NCBI GenBank assembly: GCA_038240295.1
Contig: JBBSDW010000084.1
Location: 1 to 15,625, forward strand
DNA from: JABDDM01 sp038240295
GTDB lineage: Bacteria > Bacteroidota > Ignavibacteria > Palsa-1295
Direction of reading: 5' to 3'
Length of the DNA stretch: 15,625 nt
Shown here: piece by piece, positions 1 to 7,300 of the stretch
How positions within the stretch are numbered: position 1 is the stretch's first letter
Layout of the letters: every line of letters starts with the position of its first letter
The notes under the pieces: generated by a model
The model's input: the letters and a program-made list of their open reading frames with translations, nothing else
Database searches by the model: none
What the model was told of the DNA's origin: nothing
Translations under genes and position numbers: made by a program

Positions 1-28
1 CATACTTCATAACTCAAACTTCATACTT
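1..28. repeat. Degenerate heptamer tandem repeat (TTCATAC type)
   Basis: The first bases read as consecutive 7-base units: a partial CATAC, then TTCATAA, CTCAAAC, TTCATAC and a partial TTG. The octamer ACTTCATA occurs twice, 14 bases (two heptads) apart, at 4-11 and 18-25. The array may continue beyond the left edge. It lies outside any gene I can support. Heptameric arrays of this kind are known from cyanobacterial intergenic regions (STRR elements); whether this one belongs to such a dispersed family cannot be judged from one window. Confidence 0.5.
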
Positions 29-100
29 GCCCGATCGGGGTCAGGGATGGCAGCGCTTCCCTGCACACGGTTTAGATTGAGGCTGCCGAAATCGGGCCCC

Positions 101-128
101 GTCCCCTGTTCCCCGTTCCCTATTTCCC
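101..128. repeat. Heptamer tandem repeat (GTTCCCT type) at the 3' end of a kinase gene
   Basis: Four adjacent 7-base units are visible: GTCCCCT, GTTCCCC, GTTCCCT and ATTTCCC. On the minus strand these read as AGGGAAC-like units. The array runs into the coding end of the neighbouring kinase: the stop codon at 120-122 and the two codons before it lie inside the repeat, so the repeat may have set the present C-terminus. Its unit length equals that of the different array at 1-28. Confidence 0.55.
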
Positions 129-1214
129 GACCGGCATGTCGATAACGAAGATGCAGCCTTTGTCGGGGACGTTTGTTGCTCGAAGTTCGCCTTTGTTGCG
201 TTCGATGGCTTGTTTGCTGATTGCGAGTCCGAGGCCGAGTCCGCTGCGATCTTCGGCTTTTTTTACTCCTGGTATGAAGAGTTCTTCGATCTGGCCTTCG
301 GGCAGGCCGCCGCATTCGTCTTCGATCTCGATCAGAACCCGGTCATCCTTTTTATATGCTCGAACGTTTATGGCACCGCCTGCGTGTGTGAATTTGAGTG
401 CGTTCTGTACGAGGTTCGCAACCGCCGAAACAAATAAATGCCGATCAACAAGCACGTGGAGCGAGGATGGTCCCTGCATTCGGAGCTTTAAATCACGCTG
501 TCTGGCCAAATAGCTTGCGGTTACCTCTACCTCGTTCAGAATATCGTTGACCCTCACAAGTTTTAGATGCGCGTTGGGTTCGATTCGCATGCGGACTTCC
601 GCGAGTGCTCGATCGATAAGTTCGGACATCCGATGCAAGCTTGCCTGCAGCATTTGTCCCGTTTTACTATTGACCAGGACAACACCGCTCTCGACAAGCT
701 GCAGCGTGATCGTGGCCGATTGAAGGCTGTTGCGAAGTTCGTGCGCGAGGAAACCGAGGCGCTCGGTTTCGGCCTGGTCCTGCGTCGCGGTATGAAGGAG
801 TTCGGCGGCTGTCTGGACTTTTTCAAAGTCGATGACGACGTCGGCAACTGCAATATCGAGCGAGAGATTGAGCTTCGCTAATTCTTCGGGTGAGATCAAG
901 AAGCCAAGTTTCGCGGCCGATTCGACAATCGCCTGATGAATGATGCCATAGCTCTGGACAACCTCGGAAATCGCAAAGCCCAATCGGAGATATTGCTTGC
1001 CCGGTTTTTCGGCAATAATAAGTGGAGCGATCTTTTCTTCCGCAGTTTTTGCAGGCTCCTCATCTTTCATGATGCCGGTAAGTTCATCATAGAAGGCGCC
1101 CCATCCTTCCTCGGCATTATCGGAAGCCATGCGAGCCCACTTAGCGTCGATGGCCTTTTGTTTTGCGGTCGCAAGAATCGTCTCGCGCTCGCGCGTCAGG
1201 AAATCATGAAGCAT
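120..1214 (-). CDS. Soluble sensor histidine kinase, paralog 1 (distal gene of cassette)
   Basis: A cytoplasmic two-component kinase of 364 residues without membrane segments. Residues 1-135 form a helical sensor domain resembling RsbRD_N, with the block YLRLG..ISEVV.SYG at about 75-90. The HisKA H-box is FLAHELRN with phospho-acceptor His158; the usual Pro after RN is Ser. The HATPase domain has the N-box NLVQNALKFT (Asn267, Asn271), G1 box DECGG starting at Asp299, an F-box-like LFIP (312-315) and G2 box GLGLGL at 325-330, so the protein looks catalytically complete. The ATG start is supported because the MLHDFLTRER opening is shared with both paralogs. It is the last gene of the receiver-kinase-kinase-kinase series, 44 bases after paralog 2. 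It is the most divergent copy: about 30 of 52 residues match paralog 2 in the sensor core, and seven extra residues precede the H-box. Its signal and phosphotransfer partner are unknown; the linked receiver is the obvious candidate. Confidence 0.9.
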   Translation of the reverse strand: MLHDFLTRERETILATAKQKAIDAKWARMASDNAEEGWGAFYDELTGIMKDEEPAKTAEEKIAPLIIAEKPGKQYLRLGFAISEVVQSYGIIHQAIVESAAKLGFLISPEELAKLNLSLDIAVADVVIDFEKVQTAAELLHTATQDQAETERLGFLAHELRNSLQSATITLQLVESGVVLVNSKTGQMLQASLHRMSELIDRALAEVRMRIEPNAHLKLVRVNDILNEVEVTASYLARQRDLKLRMQGPSSLHVLVDRHLFVSAVANLVQNALKFTHAGGAINVRAYKKDDRVLIEIEDECGGLPEGQIEELFIPGVKKAEDRSGLGLGLAISKQAIERNKGELRATNVPDKGCIFVIDMPVGK

Positions 1215-1258
1215 AGACGAGCTATTTCCCTAAAATATCGAGTAAAATAATCAACGTA

Positions 1259-2359
1259 TTATCGATTATCTTCATTCGCAGGCAACGGGGCTGCTTCGGG
1301 AAGGTCGATAATAAAAATGCAACCTTTGCCAGGTAGGTTTTCGACCCTTAACTGGCCATTGTTTCGTTCGATCGCGAGCCGGCTTATGGCGAGCCCCATT
1401 CCGATTCCGGCGCCGTCGGATCCTTTTTGATCGCGTGGTTCGAGAACTTCCATCAGCTTGCCGTTCGGCAAACCGCCGCATTCGTCTTGGACTTCGACCA
1501 AAACTCTGTCACCCTCTTTACGCGTCCGAACATTGATCGTACCGCCTGGCTTTGAAAATTTCATCGCGTTCTGCACAAGGTTGGCGAGCGCAGAAATAAA
1601 AAGCTGGCGATCGACGTCTACTTCGAGCTTTGAAGATCCCTGCATGAGTAGTGAGTGATTCCCCGATCGTGCCTCGAAGCCCGCCGTCACCCCGACCTCG
1701 CTCATGAGATCGAAAATACGAGTGCGCTGCGGTCTCCATTCGGGTTCCGAACGAAGACGTACTTCGGTTAGAGCGATATCGATAAGCTCAGTCATTTTTC
1801 TCAAGCTCGCCTGGAGCATCGCACCCGTTTTGCTTCGAACACCCACCACGCCCGATTCGACCATCTCAAGTGCGATCGTCGCACTTTGCACGCAAATGCG
1901 AAGCTCATGCGATAGAAATCCGAGCCGCTTGATCTCCGCTCCGTCATTCGTTTTGTTTAGCCCCTTCCCGAATTCTGCGACTGACTCTGCGATTGCCGTA
2001 TCGAGTGAGAGATTAAGCTGCTGAAATTCACGCGAGGTAATATTGAAATGCAGCTTTGTGGCTAATCCAGTGATCGCCTGACAAATGCTGCCATAGCTAT
2101 GAACAACCTCGGAAACGGTATACCCAAGCCGCAAATATTCCTTGCCTTGCTTTTCGGCTTCATGGGTATACAGGCCTTTTTCGCCATGGGATTCAAAGGG
2201 TTCATCGCGCTTCAGCAACCCGATGAGTTCATCATAAAAAATCCCCCATCCATCTTCCATTGCACCGGAAGTGATTCTGGTACCCTGCGTTTCGGCCGCC
2301 TTCGTTTTGGCAACCATCAGGATAGGGTTACGCTCGCGGGTCAGGAATTCATGAAGCAT
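1259..2359 (-). CDS. Soluble histidine kinase, paralog 2, with altered catalytic boxes
   Basis: A tandem paralog of its neighbours, 366 residues, without membrane segments, with the same RsbRD-like sensor (1-135), HisKA and HATPase layout. His151 is present, but the H-box reads HELRIC: the Asn or Thr normally found four residues after His, which serves phosphatase activity in HisKA kinases, is Ile. The F-box is EVLEP (304-308), where paralog 3 has KLFTP, so the Phe is lost. The G2 region is GAGIGMGLAIS instead of SGLGLGLAIS. N-box Asn260/Asn264 and G1 Asp292 remain, so ATP binding is plausible. The sensor core is about 83% identical to paralog 3 (43 of 52 residues at 74-125, counted by eye), so these two are the closest pair. 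It may be a kinase without phosphatase activity, a regulatory partner for heterodimers, or a decaying copy; the intact frame argues against a simple pseudogene. It lies 177 bases after paralog 3 and may have its own promoter. Confidence 0.88.
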   Translation of the reverse strand: MLHEFLTRERNPILMVAKTKAAETQGTRITSGAMEDGWGIFYDELIGLLKRDEPFESHGEKGLYTHEAEKQGKEYLRLGYTVSEVVHSYGSICQAITGLATKLHFNITSREFQQLNLSLDTAIAESVAEFGKGLNKTNDGAEIKRLGFLSHELRICVQSATIALEMVESGVVGVRSKTGAMLQASLRKMTELIDIALTEVRLRSEPEWRPQRTRIFDLMSEVGVTAGFEARSGNHSLLMQGSSKLEVDVDRQLFISALANLVQNAMKFSKPGGTINVRTRKEGDRVLVEVQDECGGLPNGKLMEVLEPRDQKGSDGAGIGMGLAISRLAIERNNGQLRVENLPGKGCIFIIDLPEAAPLPANEDNR

Positions 2360-2536
2360 GATGGTCGATTGTAATATTGGTAAAACCCTAACACATGGAA
2401 TACGTGGAACTCACTGCGGGATAGGCTATCGACGGCCAGGCCGATGACAACGCCTTTCGCTGAGCATTCGAATTTTTTCGCTACGCGGAGTCACATGCAA
2501 GAATCAGTCCCAATGCGGGAGGTGAGGTAGATTAAA
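2360..2536 (-). other. Intergenic spacer between kinase paralogs 3 and 2
   Basis: A 177-base non-coding gap, by far the longest inside the cassette (the others are 15 and 44 bases). I find no convincing hairpin terminator, small gene or clear -35/-10 pair. Its length leaves room for an internal promoter driving paralogs 2 and 1 separately from the receiver and paralog 3. It could also be leftover sequence from the duplication. Confidence 0.4.
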
Positions 2537-3619
2537 TCACTGTTCAGGACCGGGCTGCGGGAGATCGATAATGAAGATACAGCCAACTCCAGGCAAATTT
2601 TCAACACGAAGCTTTCCACGATTGAGCTCCACGGCTCGACGGCTGATCGTCAGACCAAGCCCGAGCCCTGAGCGATCGGCGGCTAGTTGGACGTATGGAG
2701 TAAAAAGTTTTTCGACAACGCCCTCCTTTAGCCCTCCGCACTGGTCCTCAACCTCGATAAGAATTCGGTCGAGATTGGACCTCGTTCTAACCCTGACGGT
2801 ACCTTCGGGCTTCGTAAATTTTAGAGCGTTTTGTACCAGATTGGCAAGCGCAGAAACGAGGAGCTGCCGATCGACCACTACTTCGAGGTCGGAAAAGCCT
2901 TGCATCTCTAGATTCAGATGTTTCGTTCGTGCCTGAAATCCGGCAGTCATTCCGACTTCACTCATGATCTCGTAGACTCGGACACGTTCAAAGCGGACCT
3001 CTGGCTCAACGCGCATTCGCACTTCCGTCAGTGCGGTATCGATCAAGTCGGCCATACGGCCCAGGCTGTTCTGCAGCACGCCGCCGGTATTGCTTCGCGC
3101 ACCAAAGCTACCGCCTTCGATCATTTCGAGTGCGATCGAGGCCGATTGAAGGTTGTTTCGAAGTTCGTGCGCCAGGAAGCCAAGCCGTTCGGTTTCCCTG
3201 CTGTCGCGATTGACACTCTTTACGCGCTCAAATTCCGTGACGGCCTCCGCTATCGCGGTATCGAGCGAAAGGTTGAGTTGTCGAAATTCGCGCGAAGTGA
3301 TGTTAAACGACATTTCGTCAGCGAACCGTGTGATCGTCTGGCAGATCACGCCGTAGCTATGAACTACTTCTGAAACGGTATATCCAAGACGAAGATATTC
3401 TTTGGCATGCGTTTCCGCGTCCTGCGTATAGATGCCCCGCTCGGTGTGAAATTCAAACGGTTGATCGCGCTTGAGAAGGTCGATCAATTGATCGTAGAAA
3501 AGATGCCAGCCACCGGACATCGGTTTACGGGTTCCCACCTGCTCGCCGAAGCTAAGGATCGCATCCTCACACTGGGCAAGAATAGGCTCGCGTTCTTTCG
3601 TCAGGAAGTCATGTAGCAC
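2537..3619 (-). CDS. Soluble sensor histidine kinase, paralog 3 (next to receiver)
   Basis: A cytoplasmic histidine kinase of 360 residues with an RsbRD-like N-terminal domain (about 1-135), HisKA (H-box FLAHELRN, His151) and HATPase (N-box NLVQNALKFT with Asn260/Asn264, G1 DQCGG starting at Asp292, F-box LFTP at 305-308, G2 SGLGLGL at 317-323). All catalytic boxes are intact, so it is the likely ancestral-type kinase of the three. The start is GTG at 3617-3619. Three things support it: the resulting MLHDFLTKER matches the openings of both paralogs, a GAGGA ribosome site lies 6 bases upstream, and the receiver gene ends 15 bases upstream. Close linkage to the receiver makes it the most probable cognate kinase. 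The sensor domain is similar to the N-terminus of stressosome-linked RsbRD proteins; that is a resemblance judged from the sequence pattern, and the signal is unknown. Confidence 0.92.
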   Translation of the reverse strand: MLHDFLTKEREPILAQCEDAILSFGEQVGTRKPMSGGWHLFYDQLIDLLKRDQPFEFHTERGIYTQDAETHAKEYLRLGYTVSEVVHSYGVICQTITRFADEMSFNITSREFRQLNLSLDTAIAEAVTEFERVKSVNRDSRETERLGFLAHELRNNLQSASIALEMIEGGSFGARSNTGGVLQNSLGRMADLIDTALTEVRMRVEPEVRFERVRVYEIMSEVGMTAGFQARTKHLNLEMQGFSDLEVVVDRQLLVSALANLVQNALKFTKPEGTVRVRTRSNLDRILIEVEDQCGGLKEGVVEKLFTPYVQLAADRSGLGLGLTISRRAVELNRGKLRVENLPGVGCIFIIDLPQPGPEQ

Positions 3620-3625
3620 TCGGAG

Positions 3626-3630
3626 TCCTC
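3626..3630 (-). promoter_or_regulatory. Ribosome binding site deciding the GTG start of kinase paralog 3
   Basis: The minus strand reads GAGGA, then six bases, then GTG. This is the clearest Shine-Dalgarno sequence in the window; paralogs 1 and 2, the receiver and the plus-strand operon genes show none of similar quality. It lies in the 15-base gap after the receiver stop codon and supports the GTG start. Confidence 0.6.
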
Positions 3631-3634
3631 ATCG

Positions 3635-4015
3635 TTATCCTGTGGCGTGATTCAACGTTTTCGGCTTAACTGGGAGCGCTTGTTCGATGGCAAGCACTAA
3701 CGTGTCAAGCAGTAATGGCTTCTGCAAAAAGCTGGTAAAGCCTGCTGCAAGCGTTCGTTCGAGATGATCCAACACTCCGCTGATCGCAATTGTTGGCGCA
3801 TCCGAAAACTTTCTGAACTCAGAGAGAAACTGGTATCCCGATTTCCCTTCGAAGACAATATCGCAGATTACGAGATCGTACTTGACCGTGTGCGCCGAGT
3901 CGAGTCCTTCTTCGACCGAAGTGGCAGGAGTCGTGTAGTAACCGCGTCGATCCAGCATCCGTGAAAAGACGGTTGCCAGGTCCGAATGATCGTCAACAAA
4001 GAGAATTGTCGTCAT
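3635..4015 (-). CDS. Stand-alone response-regulator receiver (CheY-like)
   Basis: A single-domain receiver of 126 residues. The acidic pocket is Asp8-Asp9 (ILFVDDH), the phospho-acceptor is Asp52 (DLVICDI), the switch residue is Ser79 (AISG), and the conserved Lys99-Pro100 follow in FLQKP. The domain fills about 1-115, and the short tail to 126 holds no DNA-binding or enzymatic output. It probably receives phosphate from the adjacent kinases and passes the signal by protein-protein contact or phosphorelay; a phosphate-sink role is also possible. It is the first gene of the minus-strand cassette, transcribed divergently from the surface-protein operon across 287 bases. The ATG at 4013-4015 directly precedes the first beta strand (TTILFVDD), so the start is well placed, although no strong ribosome site is seen. 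It is the only receiver visible for three kinases. Confidence 0.95.
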   Translation of the reverse strand: MTTILFVDDHSDLATVFSRMLDRRGYYTTPATSVEEGLDSAHTVKYDLVICDIVFEGKSGYQFLSEFRKFSDAPTIAISGVLDHLERTLAAGFTSFLQKPLLLDTLVLAIEQALPVKPKTLNHATG

Positions 4016-4302
4016 GATGGTTTGACCGAGAAATCGATCGGTTTCGTGTTACCGGCAATAATGCATGCACAATCTAATCCAGTTTGAGTGGCGGCTCGTG
4101 AAATACGCAATTTGGTTTGTGCCATGAGACAACCCGTCAGGCATACCACGGCGTCCGGCCATCAAATCTGGCGGCAACCGTACTTTTCTCCTGAGAGAAC
4201 GAAGCTGATAACAAAGCCTTTCAACGTACGGTTTTCGAATGGCTGCTTCCAAACGAATTCATTGGGGCGCTCTCGGGTTATGAATAGCAACCCGCCAGAA
4301 AT
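4016..4302. promoter_or_regulatory. Divergent intergenic region between signalling cassette and surface operon
   Basis: These 287 non-coding bases separate the receiver gene (leftward) from the large secreted-protein gene (rightward), so both promoters must lie here or inside the flanking genes. I could not identify a convincing -35/-10 pair or a Bacteroidota-type TTTG/TAnnTTTG promoter on either strand. Short frames here have no homology I recognise. The only structured element I noticed is a near-palindrome at 4030-4045. Confidence 0.45.
4030..4045. promoter_or_regulatory. Near-perfect 16-bp palindrome, possible operator
   Basis: GAAATCGATCGGTTTC is an inverted repeat with one mismatched pair (T versus C in the arms) around CGATCG. 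It ends 15 bases upstream of the receiver start codon, a position suited to an operator or to an effect on translation initiation. GATC-containing words are common in this window, so chance is a real alternative. Confidence 0.22.
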
Positions 4303-7300
4303 ATGAGAAAATTTTGTGTTGTGTTCGTCGTCTTCATAGCGATGGCAGCGAAGCTTTATGCGCAGCCGTCTCAATCGCGTGTGCCCGGCTCGTTGAGCAG
4401 CGAATCTGTCGCCAATGATTCGCGAATGTCTTCGATTGGCGAGTCACATTCGATGGAGTTCATCCCGAATCTTGGTCAGCTCTCCGATAAACATGGCAAT
4501 CCTCTACCCGATGTCGATTTTTACAGTCGGTATCGCGGGTTGACCGTTTATTTCTCGCAAAGTCAGATCCACTTTTATTTTTCGCGGATCGTCCGAAAGC
4601 CCGATAACAAGGCCAGCCGATTTGCACCCGTTGGCATTCACGATCCGAGGCACGATTCGATGTTTACTTACCGGATCGATCTCAGCTTGATCGGTGCCGA
4701 TCCGAACGCCACCCTCACGCCCGAGCAACCACTCCCCGATCACTCGAATTATTACATTCCTCGATTTCCGAATGGCCTGACCGACGTACCTGCGTACGCG
4801 GCACTGCTCTATCATAATGTTTATCCGAACATCGACATGCGTGTCTATAGTACGGAGCAAGGCATGAAATACGATTTTGTCGTTCGGCCCGGCGGAGATC
4901 CTTCGAGGATTCGGATGCACTATGAGGGGCCCGATAGTTTGATCGCATCCAATGGGCATATCACGATCTACTCGCCCCTCGGTACCATTACAGAGGCGAA
5001 CCCTGTTTCCTATCAGTCGCTTACAGCGGGAGAGCGTTCAGGCGAGTCTTCTGGTGAATCTTCTCCTGAACTGCGCACGAACGTCGCTTCAAATTATCTT
5101 TTGAGTGGTAATGACATTGCGTTTGTGCTTGGCTCATACGACCGGTCTCAGCCAGTCGTCATCGATCCGCCGCGGCTTTGGGGTACCTATTTTGGCGGTA
5201 GCAGCATCGACTATTTTATCGGGAACTGCGTCGATCACAGCGATAATATTTATGTTGCCGGTACCTGCCTCGACGCTGGCTTCGGGACGGCTGGCACGCA
5301 CCAGGATACGCTTAATTATTTATCGGGGTATCCCTACGATGCGATCTTTGTAAAATTCAATCCTGCCGGCGGCCGCGTTTGGTCGACCTATTATGGCGCT
5401 GGCCTCTCCGAGGGCTGGGGCATCGCGATCGATCACTCACAGAATGTCGTCGTCAATGGCAACACGTTTGACGATACGTGCATCGCAACGACGGGTGCGT
5501 ATCAAACGGTGTTGAATGGCAATCCGGCCAATAAAGCGTGGGATGGATTTGTCGCGCGATTCGATTCCGCCGGTCACCGATACTGGGGTACATATTTCGG
5601 GACATCGGATACCGATATTGTTTATGATATTGCCGCCGATTCATCCAACAATATAATAATCGTTGGCTATACTTCAAGCACAACGGGCGCTGCCTCTCCA
5701 GGAGCGTTTAAAACGAGTCGAACGCGGACTGCGACTTATGATTATGGCGGGTTTATCGCGAAATTCTTGTCAAGCGGAACAAGGCTCTGGTCAACCTATT
5801 ATGGCGACACGGTCTCAAATTCGCTTGGCGTTTGCGTCGGTGCTGGTGACTCGATCATCGTGAGCGGTACGACGGTCTGCAAAGCCGGCATTGCGACGGC
5901 GGGAACGTATCTGAGTACAATGCCCAACTATGTGGCTGGGTATGTTGTAAAGTTTTCCCCGTCGGGCAGCAGAAGCTGGGGGACGTATGTCGATGGCAAT
6001 GCGAGCTTTTACGGCTCCGCACTTTATGGCGTTGCAACGCATTCCGACGGCTCGATCTACACATGCGGTTACACCTGGACGCCGACCGGTCTCGGAACGG
6101 CAGGAGCATACCGCAGTTCCATTCCTTATGGTACTGACGGATCCATTTTTGAAGTCTTTAATTCCCATGGCAACCGCACGGCCGGTACCTACATCGGCAA
6201 TTCCTATCGAGCGGAAATCGCATTTCGCGTTGCTGTCGATGGCTCGGGCAACGCGATCGTCGGAGGATGGACGGACGATAGCACACACATCGCGACGGCG
6301 GGAGCATTCCAAAGTTCAGTTATCGATACGAATGTTTCCTTCCTCGCAAAGTTCACCAAAAATGGCGCGCGCAAATGGGGCACCTATTTTGCGGGCAACG
6401 GCCACCCAGGCGGCTGGGATCCCATTTATGGCGTTTCGATCGATCACTTTGAACATCCGATCATCTCCGGTGCAACAGGCAGCGATTCCGGTATGGCAAC
6501 AATAGGTTCGTTTCAACCAACTTACGGCGGCGGTTCTGTCTCCTATTCCGATGGATTTGTCGAGAAATTCTGCGACACCTTAAACGCACCACTCCATTTT
6601 TGGGGTGACAGCACAATGTGCTATGGCTCGATCGACACCTTGCAGGCTCCGCCTGGTTACGCTGGCTATCAGTGGCGCCGCGCCGGCGTAATTTTGCCCG
6701 GTGCAACCTCAAGTAAATATGGCGTCCCCATCGCGCAGGCACCCGGAGCGTATCGATACACCGTTGACATCGCGGACGCACGAATATGCGTTTCGACTTC
6801 TGACACGCTTAATCTTATAATCCGCTCGCTCCCCACCATTTCTGCGGGACCGGCTAAAGCAATATGCTTGAATACCAGCGTGCAGATCGGCAATTTAACT
6901 TCCGGCGGACTGGCGCCCTACCACTATGTCTGGCTCCCTGATTCGGGCCTAACTTCTGCATCGATTGCATCCCCGGTTGCGACGCCTAAGCATACAACAA
7001 AATATGTCGTCATTGTGACAGATTCGAACGGCTGCCAGGCGCAGGACTCTGTTGTTGTGACCGTGCGTCCTTTGCCGCAAATGGTCACCGCAAACAATGT
7101 TGTCATTTGTCAGGCCGGGAGTGCGACGATCGGAGCGCCGGCGAGTGGAAGCGGTCCGTTCACCTATGACTGGACTCCTGCCACTGGTCTTAGTTCGACT
7201 TCAATAGCGCAGCCAGTTGCGGCACCTGCCAATTCTACTACATATCGAGTTCACATTACCGATGCAAACGGCTGTGACAATTGGGACACGATCAACGTGA

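Noticed and set aside
30..39. Palindrome CCCGATCGGG as part of a terminator after kinase paralog 1
   Set aside because: Only ten bases with no loop and no following T-run on the minus strand; insufficient for a terminator call.
7..315. Arg-rich minus-strand open frame overlapping the end of kinase paralog 1
   Set aside because: Low-complexity composition with many Arg and Ser residues, and it overlaps the confidently assigned kinase in another frame and the heptamer repeat; no domain pattern.
1259..2359. Kinase paralog 2 as a pseudogene
   Set aside because: The frame is complete from start to stop with length equal to its paralogs, and it keeps His151, the N-box Asn pair and the G1 Asp, so specialised function is as likely as decay.
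2918..3373. Plus-strand open frame of about 150 codons opposite kinase paralog 3
   Set aside because: It lies fully antisense to conserved HisKA and sensor codons, and its Arg/His-rich sequence shows no recognisable domain. Similar antisense frames opposite paralogs 1 and 2 point to codon bias as the cause.
4049..4252. Short minus-strand frame in the divergent intergenic region
   Set aside because: About 67 codons, without a ribosome site or recognisable features, and the region is better explained as regulatory sequence.
5040..5069. Ser-Gly-Glu codon repeat in the surface protein as a phase-variable microsatellite
   Set aside because: Only about three imperfect units of 9-12 bases in frame; too short and divergent to suggest slippage.
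5815..6312. Minus-strand open frame inside the SBBP repeat region
   Set aside because: Antisense to conserved propeller codons; its composition follows from the repeated sense strand.
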